A program made the translations under genes and the position numbers. Shown piece after piece: positions 16,202 to 24,818 of a stretch of DNA of 64,000 nucleotides. Numbering within the stretch: the stretch's first letter is position 1; each line of letters begins with the position of its first letter. The stretch is from Mycobacterium sp. Aquia_216. GTDB lineage: Bacteria > Actinomycetota > Actinomycetes > Mycobacteriales > Mycobacteriaceae. The stretch spans positions 2,542,001-2,606,000 of the forward strand of contig NZ_CP113529.1 in the NCBI RefSeq assembly GCF_026723865.1, given 5' to 3'. The notes below the pieces were generated by a model. It was given only the letters and a program-made list of their open reading frames with translations, was not told where the DNA came from and did not search any database.

Positions 16202-16876
16202 GTGGTGCTTGAAGGTCGACTTGAAGAGGCGTTGGCCTTCAATGCACCCTTCGTGATCGATCGACTGGTCAAAGATCGGGTCGCCGACACACCGGCATTC
16301 GCCGAAGAGCTGTTCACCGAGGCGAAGAAGTACCTGGTGCTGTGCGAGGCGACTCCCGACATGACGTTTGGCATGTGCTCGGCGATCGTGGACGAAGCCT
16401 GGCACGCTTTCATCCTCTTCACGGCCGAGTACACGGAATACGGTCGCCGTTACTTCGGAAACTATGTCCACCATTCGCCCGCCGACAATTACCAGACGGT
16501 CGATCGCACCGAGACCGCAGGTCGCTCGCCAAAAGAAGCTTCCTTCAACGAGTTTCGTCAACGATACGAGGAGTTGTACGGCCAGCCGCTGCCGGCCGTA
16601 TGGTACGACGACAGCAGTGTCGCTCCGTCCCGCCGTGTCGTCAACGATAAGGCCGGGACACTGACTGTCACTGTCGACGACAACACCGCCCACCTTAGCG
16701 ACGACAGCGACAACACCGTGCTCTCCGTCAACGAATTGGCTTTGGAAGCTCTGGATTTCATCGCCCGAACCCCCGACTTCTATGTGCGCGAACTCCCCGG
16801 AGACCTGACCGGGGAAGAGAAAGTCGGTGTGATCGCGCCGCTGGTCCGTTTGGGCGTGTTACGTCTGGCGCCCTAG
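16202..16876 (+). CDS. GRDP-like protein with possible RRE/PqqD-like C-terminal domain
   Basis: A 224-residue protein. Residues 1-110 contain FAEELFTEAKKYLVLCEA and IVDEAWHAFILFTAEYTEYG followed by YFGNYVHHSP, the WHxFILFTxxY pattern of GRDP-like (glycine-rich-domain protein) sequences. Its conserved Asp/His residues suggest a metal or ligand site. The last about 65 residues (VLSVNELALEALDFIARTP through VIAPLVRLGVLRL) look like a small winged helix of the PqqD/RRE type that binds leader peptides; this is a weak visual match. GTG starts at 16202 and 16205 are both possible. It overlaps the convergent GNAT gene by 18 bases. Confidence 0.6.
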   Translation: MVLEGRLEEALAFNAPFVIDRLVKDRVADTPAFAEELFTEAKKYLVLCEATPDMTFGMCSAIVDEAWHAFILFTAEYTEYGRRYFGNYVHHSPADNYQTVDRTETAGRSPKEASFNEFRQRYEELYGQPLPAVWYDDSSVAPSRRVVNDKAGTLTVTVDDNTAHLSDDSDNTVLSVNELALEALDFIARTPDFYVRELPGDLTGEEKVGVIAPLVRLGVLRLAP

Positions 16877-17380
16877 CGGAGTGGCATACCGGATCTGGCG
16901 GACGGACGCTCCACCGAGGACCACGGTTTGTTGCACTCCGTCGGTCGTCCACCCATGGCGTTCGTAGAACCGCCTGGCACGCATGTTGGTGGCAAGGACC
17001 CATAAGAGGGCCTCTTCGTGGCCGGCCTGACTCAGTCGGTTGCACCCGGCGGCGAGCAGGGCGTCGCTGACTCCTGAGCCCCAGTGCGCCGGGTCGACAT
17101 ACAGCGACCAGATCTCTCCGGCATCGACCGTGTGGTCGTCGCGCGATCGGCCGATAGTGGTGTGGCCGCGTATCGTGTCGCCTTCAACCGCGACCATTGT
17201 GTACGGACCGCGGGGCAGGTCCATCCCGTCGAATGTGTATCGAGTAGCCATGTCCTCGGGACGCAACCCGTCGAGAAAATCCTGTGCGACGAGACCTCGG
17301 TAGCCCTGCTGCCAGGATCGGACGTGCACTTCGGCGACGGCCATCTTGTCTGCTGCTGTCGCTTCGCGCACGTCGACCAC
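16859..17380 (-). CDS. GNAT-family N-acetyltransferase
   Basis: About 173 residues with the GNAT fold: VREATAADKMAVAEVHVRSW at the start, GEIWSLYVDPAHWGSGVSDALL as the acetyl-CoA-binding motif A (Q/RxxGxG/A region reads HWGSGV), and NMRARRFYERHGW as motif B. It acetylates an amine of unknown nature using acetyl-CoA. I prefer the GTG at 17380 (VVDVREAT); a TTG at 17416 adds twelve residues but has no ribosome-binding site. Its 3' end overlaps the convergent GRDP-like gene. It could tailor or detoxify the neighbouring peptide, but could equally be unrelated. Confidence 0.75.
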   Translation of the reverse strand: MVDVREATAADKMAVAEVHVRSWQQGYRGLVAQDFLDGLRPEDMATRYTFDGMDLPRGPYTMVAVEGDTIRGHTTIGRSRDDHTVDAGEIWSLYVDPAHWGSGVSDALLAAGCNRLSQAGHEEALLWVLATNMRARRFYERHGWTTDGVQQTVVLGGASVRQIRYATPLGRQT

Positions 17381-17608
17381 TTCCGAAGTATCACCCTCGG
17401 CCCTTCGGGGCGCCAACTGGACACCGTGCGGGCCTGCAGGGCTGGCCTGCCGTGAACGGTGGCCATATCAGCTTGCAGACAACCGAATTGGGAAGGACCA
17501 AGGTCAGACGGCGGGTCCAGCCGGTTGCGCGCTATCGTCTGCAGGTGGGCATACCGACCTCCATGAGTGCGACCCCCGCGATAGCCCCGCTCGGCATCGC
17601 GTTCATTG

Positions 17609-19078
17609 ATGACTGAAACGGCGACCATGCGCCCTTGGGCGGCGCTGTGCGCGATGCTTGTCGGCTACTTCATGACCCTGATCGACTGGACTGCCGTCTC
17701 GGTTGCCAATCCTTCGATCATGACGGCGTTGCACACCGACTACGACTCCGTCGTGTGGGTGACCAGCGCCTACCTGCTCGGGTTCGCGGTGCCACTACTG
17801 GTGGCCGGGCGCCTTGGCGACCAGTTTGGCCCGAAGACGGTGTATTTGGTTGGGCTAGCCGTCTTTACCGCGGGATCGCTGTGGTGTGGGCTATCCGGTT
17901 CCATCCAGATGCTGGTGGTGGCGCGGGTCGTCCAGGGCATCGGAGCCGCGTTCCTCACCCCGCAAGTGTTGTCGATGATCACCCGCATGTTCCCGTCCGA
18001 GCGGCGCGGCGTCGCAACGAGTCTGCGGGGATCCGCCGTCGGGATTGCAACCTTGTCCGGGCCGCTGGTCGGCGGCGTGCTCGTCGACGAGCTGGATTGG
18101 CATTGGATCTTTTTCGTCAATGTGCCCGTCGGAATCGTCGCTTCCGTGCTTGGCGTTTGGCTGATTCCGGTCCTGCCCAAGAGGCGACATCGCTTCGACG
18201 TCATCGGTGTCCTGCTGTCCGGGGTTGGTCTTTTCTTGATTGTGTTCGCGTTGCAAGAGGCCCGATCCCAGCGCGGGGCGCCCTGGATCTGGGCGATGTT
18301 CGGCGCCGGTTTGGTCACCATGGCGGCGTTCGTGTACTGGCAGGCCGCTAACAAAGGTGAGCCGTTAATTCCATTGCGCGTGTTCAGCGATCGCAATTTC
18401 TCGGTCTCTAGTCTCGGGGTAGGGGTGCTCGCCTTTGCCTGGACCGCCATGGTGTTGCCCTTCATGTTTTTCGCCCAGCTGGGGTGCGGGCTATCGGCGA
18501 TGCACGCGGCGTTTCTGACGGCGCCGCTGGCAGTATTGACCGCGGTGCTGGCGCCGGTGGTGGGTTGGGTCGCGGACCGCTCGGACCCCCGTCGCGTCAT
18601 CGGCGGTGGCTTCGCGGTGTTGGCCCTCTCGTTAGGCTGGTTGTCGCTCGAGATGACCCCGGCGACACCCGTCTGGCGTTTATTGACGCCGTTTCTCACC
18701 GCTGGCGTGGGCGTGGCATTCCTCGGCGCGCCGCTGGCCGTCACCGCGATCCGCAATCTCCCACCCGAGCTGGCGGGGGCGGGCTCCGGTGTTTTCACCG
18801 CGACACGTCAGGTGGGCACGGTATTGGGCACCGCGAGCATGGCCGGCTTCATGCATTGGCTGGTGAGCCGACAGCAACCGCCGATCATCACCGGCGTGAA
18901 CGCGAGTGGTCGGGGGCCTGAAGTCATACCGCTGCCGGAATACCGCAACGAATTCGCGACGGCGATGTCTCAGTCCATGTTGCTGCCCGCGGTCGTCGCC
19001 CTGCTGGGCGTGGCCTGCGGGCTGGTGCTGGTCGGATTGCAACGGCCACAGAAACATTCGGCTGCACCGGAGGCTTAA
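17609..19078 (+). CDS. MFS drug exporter, DHA2 (EmrB/QacA) family
   Basis: A 489-residue protein with 14 predicted membrane helices. Motif A appears as GRLGDQFGPKTVYL after helix 2, and motif C-like GIATLSGPLVGGVLVD follows helix 5, as in drug:proton antiporters with 14 helices. It should export hydrophobic or amphipathic compounds using the proton gradient. ATG at 17609 chosen. It lies about 230 bases from the GNAT gene, divergent from it, and about 730 bases from the GRDP-like gene. It may serve as the exporter of a peptide cassette, which is only suggested by proximity. Confidence 0.85.
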   Translation: MTETATMRPWAALCAMLVGYFMTLIDWTAVSVANPSIMTALHTDYDSVVWVTSAYLLGFAVPLLVAGRLGDQFGPKTVYLVGLAVFTAGSLWCGLSGSIQMLVVARVVQGIGAAFLTPQVLSMITRMFPSERRGVATSLRGSAVGIATLSGPLVGGVLVDELDWHWIFFVNVPVGIVASVLGVWLIPVLPKRRHRFDVIGVLLSGVGLFLIVFALQEARSQRGAPWIWAMFGAGLVTMAAFVYWQAANKGEPLIPLRVFSDRNFSVSSLGVGVLAFAWTAMVLPFMFFAQLGCGLSAMHAAFLTAPLAVLTAVLAPVVGWVADRSDPRRVIGGGFAVLALSLGWLSLEMTPATPVWRLLTPFLTAGVGVAFLGAPLAVTAIRNLPPELAGAGSGVFTATRQVGTVLGTASMAGFMHWLVSRQQPPIITGVNASGRGPEVIPLPEYRNEFATAMSQSMLLPAVVALLGVACGLVLVGLQRPQKHSAAPEA

Positions 19079-19195
19079 TCGGTCAGTTGAGCGCTGCTGT
19101 CTTAAGACATCTAGTTTGCTGGGTTCCCAGCACAATAGTGCCGTGACCGGCGTGTTTGCGGTGCCGCGTGAGGCGATTGCCGAGGTAGCGGCCGC

Positions 19196-19375
19196 CGTGA
19201 CCAGGCTGTCGAGACCACCAAACCGCGCACCGCGATCCCGATCCACTACAACGACTTCTCGGTGTTCCTCTCAGGCCTCGACGACTTCAAGAAGGCCGCC
19301 GAGGCCTCGTCGGCGATGACGAAATTCGTCTATCTCGCCCACGGCGAGACCTACACGTTCACGCCCAGCACCTGA
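19196..19375 (+). pseudogene. Remnant of an MBL-fold metallo-hydrolase (C-terminal end)
   Basis: In one plus frame the last 59 codons read QAVETTKPRTAIPIHYNDFS and onward to VYLAHGETYTFTP before a TGA. This is the typical C-terminal end of an MBL-fold hydrolase (PxTAIPxHYxDF). Upstream, the frame runs into a stop at about 19169 and no N-terminal part with an HxHxDH motif is present. It is therefore a truncated relic, lying between the exporter and a small hypothetical gene. A related intact MBL protein lies at 20615-21418. Confidence 0.6.
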
Positions 19376-19428
19376 GGACGACAATGGGAGAGCACGAGAG
19401 CGAGATCCAACCCTGAAGGAGCGCAACG

Positions 19429-19722
19429 ATGAGCATTAACCAAGAAGGGATCGGCACGCTGAAACTCGAATGCCCGCAACGCCATCCCGTCGGCAGAATC
19501 CTCAAGGAAGCGCCACACCAGCAAGTCGTCTTCGACCCCGGGGCCCAGGTCGGGCCGCGCCGGTTCTGGCCGGACGAAGCCGACCAGCCGCAGTTCACCA
19601 CCCGCTGTAGCCAGTGCGACAGGCCGGTGGCGGAGGCCACGACCGCGCTTCAGGACAAGCATCGCAATTTGGTCTTCAGCATGTCCGAGACCATCGAAGT
19701 CGCCACGCTGCCCTTTGTGTAG
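19429..19722 (+). CDS. Hypothetical protein with possible zinc-ribbon cysteines
   Basis: A 97-residue protein. Its ATG has AAGGAG nine bases upstream. The sequence has a cysteine with histidine in LECPQRHPVG and a second pair in TRCSQCDRPVAEA, which could make a zinc ribbon, separated by a polar stretch of about 40 residues. I do not recognise a family. It lies alone on the plus strand, 51 bases before the enoyl-CoA hydratase gene, so co-transcription is possible. Confidence 0.6.
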   Translation: MSINQEGIGTLKLECPQRHPVGRILKEAPHQQVVFDPGAQVGPRRFWPDEADQPQFTTRCSQCDRPVAEATTALQDKHRNLVFSMSETIEVATLPFV

Positions 19723-19773
19723 GTAGCGAGTCCGCGGTGCCGTGTTCCACGGCGCCGACCCGAGAGGAGTCCC

Positions 19774-20601
19774 GTGGCGCAGACCCAGAACCCACCCCGC
19801 CCCCCGGAGGGAGACTGGCTGGGCACGCCCTATCTGTCGTTCGAGCGTCAGGGACCGATCGCGGTGTGCACGATCGATCGCCCCGAGGCGCGCAACGCGA
19901 TGACGCCCGCGATGTACTTCGGAATCCGTTACGCCGTAGGCCTTGTCAACGGGGACCCCGGCCTGGCCGGGCTGTTGATCACCGGGACCGGCGATGTCTT
20001 CGCGCCCGGCGGCGACATGACCGGCGGGGGAGGCGTCGACGACTGGATCACCTTCGGCGCCGCGTTGGGAATGGATGTCACCCCGTTCGACGCGGTGCGG
20101 ACCTCGGCCAAGCCCGTCGTGTCCGCCGTGAACGGGCTGTGCCAGGGCGGCGGCATGCAGATCGCGCTGTGTAGCGACCTGTCCGTGGTGAGCGAACGCG
20201 CGACCTTCCGTGTTCCCGAGCTGTTCCGCGGCTACGCCGACACCTACTACAGCCAGATGCTGCTGCGTGTCGTGGGACCGGTCCGCACCCGCGACCTGAT
20301 GTTCACCGGCCGGGTGCTCACCGCGCAGGAAGCGCTCGACTGGGGCCTAGTGACCAGGGTGGTCCCGCACGACGATCTGGCGGCCACCGCCCGCGACCTG
20401 CTCGCGCAAAGCTGCCGGACCGCGCCGCGCGCCCGCAACGTCATCAAATCCAGCATCGACGACTATCTGGGCCTGTATGACCGCATCGGCATGACCAGCA
20501 GCCTGACGGACGCGGAGGCACGCGAAGGCGTCCGCGCGTTCAAGGAGCGGCGTTCGCCGAATTGGGTGCATCCGGAGTTACAGACCGAGGGACGCCTGTG
20601 A
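19774..20601 (+). CDS. Enoyl-CoA hydratase/isomerase family protein
   Basis: A 275-residue crotonase-fold enzyme. It has the acyl-CoA entry motif IDRPEARNAMTPAM near residue 35 and two oxyanion-hole glycine segments, FAPGGDM and NGLCQGGGMQ. A later helix has DLMFTGRVLTAQEALDWGLV. Such enzymes hydrate or isomerise 2-enoyl-CoA in beta-oxidation. The position of the usual catalytic glutamates reads PELFRGY, so at least one is likely kept. GTG start with GAGAGGAG upstream. Nearby acyl-CoA ligase and dehydrogenase genes suggest a catabolic locus, but it faces the opposite way from the ligase operon. Confidence 0.85.
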   Translation: MAQTQNPPRPPEGDWLGTPYLSFERQGPIAVCTIDRPEARNAMTPAMYFGIRYAVGLVNGDPGLAGLLITGTGDVFAPGGDMTGGGGVDDWITFGAALGMDVTPFDAVRTSAKPVVSAVNGLCQGGGMQIALCSDLSVVSERATFRVPELFRGYADTYYSQMLLRVVGPVRTRDLMFTGRVLTAQEALDWGLVTRVVPHDDLAATARDLLAQSCRTAPRARNVIKSSIDDYLGLYDRIGMTSSLTDAEAREGVRAFKERRSPNWVHPELQTEGRL

Positions 20602-20614
20602 CGCGGCCGCGCGC

Positions 20615-21418
20615 CTAGTTCTTCAGGTCGATCCACTCGCCATGCGGGGCGGTGCGCAGCACGCGTTTGATACCCGCCTGGTCGAACGCCGCGGCGAGTT
20701 CGGCCGGCCCCTCGCTGAAGTGGGCCCAGCCGTCGAAGTGTGCCGGTATCACCACCTTGGCGCCCAAGACTTCGGCGGCCGCGGCCGCGCGGGCCGACGT
20801 CAGGGTCAGCGGACGCCCGCGCTCCTTGCTCGGCACGGTCGCGGCCCCCGCGAAGAGCACCGCCACGTCGATATCGCCGATACGATCGGCTACCTCGCCG
20901 ACCGCACTCATCGAGGCGTTGTCGCCGCTGAGATAAATGGTGGGCAGGCCGGGTCCGTAGAGCACGAACCCCGTTACCTCGCAGTTGACGTGGCCCTCCA
21001 TGTCGCGCACCCCGTCGGCCGGACCGTGCACGGCCGGAACCGCTTGTGCCGCAATGCGTCCGGGCCCGCCCGGCAGGTAGTACGACTGCCACGGCTGCAG
21101 ACCCACCGCCGGAGGGCCGAAGCGGCCCGCGGCGCCGGGGTTGGTGACGATCAGCGGCGCTGCTTCGGCGAGCCGACGGCCGGCGGTGTCCAGATTATCG
21201 GGATGCTGGTCGTGGCTGATCAGTACCACGTCGATTTGCCCGAGGTCGTCGGCGCTGACTGCCGGACCGGCGAGTTTCGTCAAATAGTCGTGGGGGCCGG
21301 GCGGATCGAAGGTCGGGTCCATCACGATCCTGCGGCCCGCGATGTCGATCACGGTCGTGGGGCCACCCAGCACAGCGATCGCGCCGTCCCGTCGCTGCGC
21401 CTCTACTGCCTCGCCCAT
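20615..21418 (-). CDS. MBL-fold metal-dependent hydrolase (UlaG-like)
   Basis: A 267-residue metallo-beta-lactamase-fold protein. The usual HxHxDH metal motif reads SHDQHPDN (near residue 78), and the C-terminal part has VIPAHFDGWAHF, another metal-ligand histidine region. ATG at 21418 has AGGGGCGAC before it, and GPTTVIDIAGRRIVMDPTFD gives the expected first strands. It is probably the third gene of an operon with RidA and the acyl-CoA ligase, transcribed leftward. The substrate is unknown. Confidence 0.8.
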   Translation of the reverse strand: MGEAVEAQRRDGAIAVLGGPTTVIDIAGRRIVMDPTFDPPGPHDYLTKLAGPAVSADDLGQIDVVLISHDQHPDNLDTAGRRLAEAAPLIVTNPGAAGRFGPPAVGLQPWQSYYLPGGPGRIAAQAVPAVHGPADGVRDMEGHVNCEVTGFVLYGPGLPTIYLSGDNASMSAVGEVADRIGDIDVAVLFAGAATVPSKERGRPLTLTSARAAAAAEVLGAKVVIPAHFDGWAHFSEGPAELAAAFDQAGIKRVLRTAPHGEWIDLKN

Positions 21419-21465
21419 GTCGCCCCTGATGGCATTCGCGGAATCGAGATCGGGTCGAGTGCAGG

Positions 21466-21867
21466 CTATAACATCGCGGGTCGGCGGATCGCGGTGACTT
21501 CGACTTCCACCCGGATATCCGGCCAAACCAGCGCCGGGACCACCGCCAGCATGAATACGGGTTCATGTCTGATCACCGACGACCGCACCGCCGCATAGGC
21601 CGGAATGTCGGCCGCGTCGGTCAGCCACTGCCGCACGCTGACGATATCGGTCAATGCCGTCCCCGCCCGCTGCAGCGCCTCCTCTACGTTGCGCCACGCC
21701 TGGATGGCCTCGTCGGTGAAATCCTTGGGCAGCGTTCCGTCCTTGCGCAAACCCGGCGTGCCCGAGGTGTAGACGATCTCGGCGCCCGCCGGTATGCGCA
21801 CCGCGTCGGCGTACTTGCCGATATGGGCGGCGACGCCGGTGCTGATGGATTCGAACGGCCTACTCAT
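21466..21867 (-). CDS. RidA-family protein
   Basis: A 133-residue trimeric YjgF/Rid protein: AEIVYTSGTPGLRKDGTLP at the N-terminus, DFTDEAIQAWRNVEEALQRAG in the middle, and RVEVEVTAIRRP at the end, where the conserved arginine of RidA deaminases would sit. Members hydrolyse reactive enamine/imine intermediates. Between the acyl-CoA ligase and MBL genes with gaps of 33 and 47 bases, so co-transcribed. Confidence 0.8.
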   Translation of the reverse strand: MSRPFESISTGVAAHIGKYADAVRIPAGAEIVYTSGTPGLRKDGTLPKDFTDEAIQAWRNVEEALQRAGTALTDIVSVRQWLTDAADIPAYAAVRSSVIRHEPVFMLAVVPALVWPDIRVEVEVTAIRRPAML

Positions 21868-21900
21868 ATCGCCCTTTCGTCGTCGATCGTTTTACCAGCA

Positions 21901-23484
21901 TCACACCTTGCGGGCGCGGTCCTTCCAATACGGCTCGCGGAGCTGGTTTTTCAGGATCTTGCCGCTCGCGTTGCGGGGCAGCTCGTCCACGAAGTCGACA
22001 GTTCGCGGGCTTTTGTAGCCGGCCAGATGCTTGCGGCAGAACTCGATGATCTCGGTGGGTTCGAGGTCGGCACTGGTCACGACGATCGCCTTGACCGATT
22101 CGCCCCACTGGTCGTCGGGCACACCGATGATCGCGGCATCGGCGATCCCGGGATGTTCGAGCAGCACGCTTTCCACCTCGGGCCCGTACACGTTCTCACC
22201 GCCGGTGATGATCATGTCCCGCAACCGGTCCTCGATGAAAAGGTAGCCGTCGGAGTCCAGGCGCCCGATGTCGCCGGTACGCACCCAGTCGTCGGCGGTA
22301 ATCGTGTCCGCGGTCGCCTCGGGCCGATTCAGATAGCCGATCATCCGCTGATTGCTGCGCACCCAGACCTCGCCGGACTCGCCGGGTGGCAGCTGCTCAC
22401 CCGACTCGGGATCGACAATCCGGATCTCGTTGCCCTGCGCGGCTTTTCCCGCTGACATGAGCAGTTCGGGCCGACTGGAATCGCGATGGTCATCGGCGTC
22501 CAGCGCGGTGATCGCGCCGCACAGCTCCGTCTGCCCGTACACCTGCACGAAGTTCATCTCGGGCCAGGCGGCAAGCGCGCGCTGCAGCAACGGCACCGGC
22601 ATCGGCGCCGCTCCATACACCAGGTAGCGCAAACCGGACAGCGCGGCGGTTGCCGCCTCTCCGGCGTCCAGGAACCGGGCAATCACCGGAGGCACTAGAA
22701 AGGCATGCGTCGCACCGGCTTTCACGGCACCGATCAGGGTCGCGGCTTCGGGCTCGCGCGTCAGGAACGTGGGTACTCCCGCCCGAATGCCGAAGAACGC
22801 GTAGGCGATACCGCCGACGTGAAAGAGCGGCATCGCCACCAGATTGGCGTCGCCGTCCGAGAACGGGAACGGCGGAGACAGATTCACGATGTGGTTGACC
22901 AGCGCACGCTGGGTGAGCTGAACACCTTTGGGGCGCCCGGTGGTGCCCGAGCTGTAGATCGTCAGGGCGGTATCGGCGTCGGAGACCTCGGGATCGACAT
23001 CGACGGGTGAGGCCGCGGCGATCAGGGATTCGTATTCGTCATCGGAGCCGCCCACCACGATGACGCGCTCCACGCCCGGCACTTTCGCGCGGATCGCCTC
23101 GACCGCGGGCGCCAGCTCGGCGCCGACCACAAGGACGCGTGCGCCGCTGTCATTGAGGACGTGGGCGAGCTCGTCGCCGATCACCCGCCAGTTGACGATC
23201 GTGGCTACCGCGCCGATCGACGTGGCCGCCAGCAGGGTTTCCAGGCAGGCGGGGTGGTTCTTGTCCAGGAAGGCCACCACCCGGCCACGCTGCAGACCGG
23301 CATCCCGCAGCGCTCCGGCGGTCTGGCGAATCCGCGACGCCCACTGCGCCCACGACCACTGCCGCTCACCGAAGTGGATCGCTACATCGTCGGGACGAAG
23401 CTCGGCGTGCTGGTGGACCATTCCGACGAGCGTCTTCGTCGTGCCGGTGCTGACGTCGGCTGGTGGCATTACTTCTCCGCTCAT
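21901..23484 (-). CDS. Fatty-acid-CoA ligase family (FadD-type)
   Basis: About 527 residues of the ANL superfamily. The ATP-binding P-loop reads YSSGTTGRPKGVQLT, the A5/A8 region YGQTELCGAI and DWVRTGDIGRLDSDGYLFI, and the C-terminal lysine motif NASGKILK. It activates a carboxylic acid as AMP ester and transfers it to CoA. ATG at 23484 chosen; one at 23469 has GGAGAA just before it and is equally possible. It is divergent from an acyl-CoA dehydrogenase-like gene across 140 bases and heads an operon with RidA and an MBL hydrolase, suggesting a small acid-degradation pathway. Confidence 0.85.
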   Translation of the reverse strand: MSGEVMPPADVSTGTTKTLVGMVHQHAELRPDDVAIHFGERQWSWAQWASRIRQTAGALRDAGLQRGRVVAFLDKNHPACLETLLAATSIGAVATIVNWRVIGDELAHVLNDSGARVLVVGAELAPAVEAIRAKVPGVERVIVVGGSDDEYESLIAAASPVDVDPEVSDADTALTIYSSGTTGRPKGVQLTQRALVNHIVNLSPPFPFSDGDANLVAMPLFHVGGIAYAFFGIRAGVPTFLTREPEAATLIGAVKAGATHAFLVPPVIARFLDAGEAATAALSGLRYLVYGAAPMPVPLLQRALAAWPEMNFVQVYGQTELCGAITALDADDHRDSSRPELLMSAGKAAQGNEIRIVDPESGEQLPPGESGEVWVRSNQRMIGYLNRPEATADTITADDWVRTGDIGRLDSDGYLFIEDRLRDMIITGGENVYGPEVESVLLEHPGIADAAIIGVPDDQWGESVKAIVVTSADLEPTEIIEFCRKHLAGYKSPRTVDFVDELPRNASGKILKNQLREPYWKDRARKV

Positions 23485-23624
23485 CGAAGTCCGTGGGTTC
23501 CCGGGTTCAGTCAAACCAAGGCTAGCCATCCTGTCCACAGCCGGTTCGTGAGAGCTATGGACTCCGTCCTGCAAGCAAGCCGGTCGTGGCGAAACCCCCC
23601 GTACGCAGCGAATGATCAGTTGCG

Positions 23625-24809
23625 ATGAGTCACACTGTCCTGGCCCACGACCTCCCGACACACGAGGAGGTCGTCGCCCAAGCCCGCGCATTGCAACCGA
23701 CATTGCGTAAGCACGCCGCCGCGGGTGAATCGCTTCGCCGGCTACCCGATCCGATCAATGCCGCCCTCGTCGAGGCCGGGATGTTTCGGCTGCAGACGCC
23801 CACCCGATTCGGCGGCTACGGCGTCGGCGCTCGTACCGTCCTGGAGGTGGGCGAGGCGCTGGGAGAGGCCGACGCCTCCGTGTCGTGGCTGGTTGTGCTC
23901 GGCGCGACCGGAAGCTGGATGGCCGCTCGGTACGCGCCGTCGGCGCGAGAGGAGTTCTTCGGCGCAAATCCCGACGCACGGTTCGCGGGCTCGACCCACC
24001 CCGGGCGGGCCCGCCGGGTGCCGGGCGGGCTGACCGTCTCCGGGCGTTGGCCTTACGCGTCGGGCGCCTACCACGCGGACTGGGCATTGTTGGGCGCAGC
24101 CGTCCCCGGCGAGCCGGAGGAGGCAATGCTGTGCGCAATGCCGGCCGCCGAGCTGACCCTGGAAAACTCCTGGCGCACTGTCGGTATGCGGGGAACCGGC
24201 AGTGACACGTGGGTCGGGGACGAGGTGTTCGTCCCCGACGATCGGGCGGTCTCCCTCGGCGCGCTAGCCGAGGAGGACTGGCCGCTGCCGGTCGACGAGC
24301 CGATGTACCGGCTGCCGTCGGTGCCGGCGGTGATGGTGCCCTTGCTGGGTCCGCTGCTGGGAGTCGGTCGCGCGGCGCTGCGTTTCGTGGTGGACAACGC
24401 GCAGACCAAACCGCTGGCCGGAACCACGATTGCGCCACAGCGGGAATCCGTTGGGCTGCAGATACGTATCGCTGAGGCGGCGATGAGACTGTCCACGGCG
24501 CGACTGCACGCGTACGACATGGCCGCCACCATGGACGCCGCGCCCGCCAAAGGGCGAACCGTCGGTTACGCCGCCCGTGCGGAGTTCCGCGCCCGGCTTG
24601 GCTACGCCGCCCAACAGGTGATCGATGCGCTGTCTATCCTGGTTGACGCGCACGGAGCGGGAAGCTTCGCCGAATCCAATCCACTGCAACAGTATTGGCG
24701 TGATGCCAACATCGCGGCGCGCCATGCTGGCATGCAGGCAACCGTCGGCTACGAGGTCTACGGAAAGTCGATGCTGGGCATAACGGAGCGCGTCAGCTAC
24801 ACGGTATGA
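23625..24809 (+). CDS. Acyl-CoA dehydrogenase-family flavoprotein (HsaA-like group)
   Basis: A 394-residue protein with the ACAD fold. N-terminal helices include LVEAGMFRLQTPTRFGGYGVG, the middle beta domain has GGLTVSGRWPYASGAYHADW, and the last part is an all-helical bundle. The GRWPYASGAxxADW pattern is characteristic of the flavin-dependent monooxygenase branch (HsaA, DszC-like) rather than true dehydrogenases. It likely uses FMNH2 or FADH2 from a separate reductase to hydroxylate a substrate. Divergent from the acyl-CoA ligase operon; the shared intergenic region suggests joint control. Confidence 0.8.
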   Translation: MSHTVLAHDLPTHEEVVAQARALQPTLRKHAAAGESLRRLPDPINAALVEAGMFRLQTPTRFGGYGVGARTVLEVGEALGEADASVSWLVVLGATGSWMAARYAPSAREEFFGANPDARFAGSTHPGRARRVPGGLTVSGRWPYASGAYHADWALLGAAVPGEPEEAMLCAMPAAELTLENSWRTVGMRGTGSDTWVGDEVFVPDDRAVSLGALAEEDWPLPVDEPMYRLPSVPAVMVPLLGPLLGVGRAALRFVVDNAQTKPLAGTTIAPQRESVGLQIRIAEAAMRLSTARLHAYDMAATMDAAPAKGRTVGYAARAEFRARLGYAAQQVIDALSILVDAHGAGSFAESNPLQQYWRDANIAARHAGMQATVGYEVYGKSMLGITERVSYTV

Positions 24810-24818
24810 GACGCGTAT

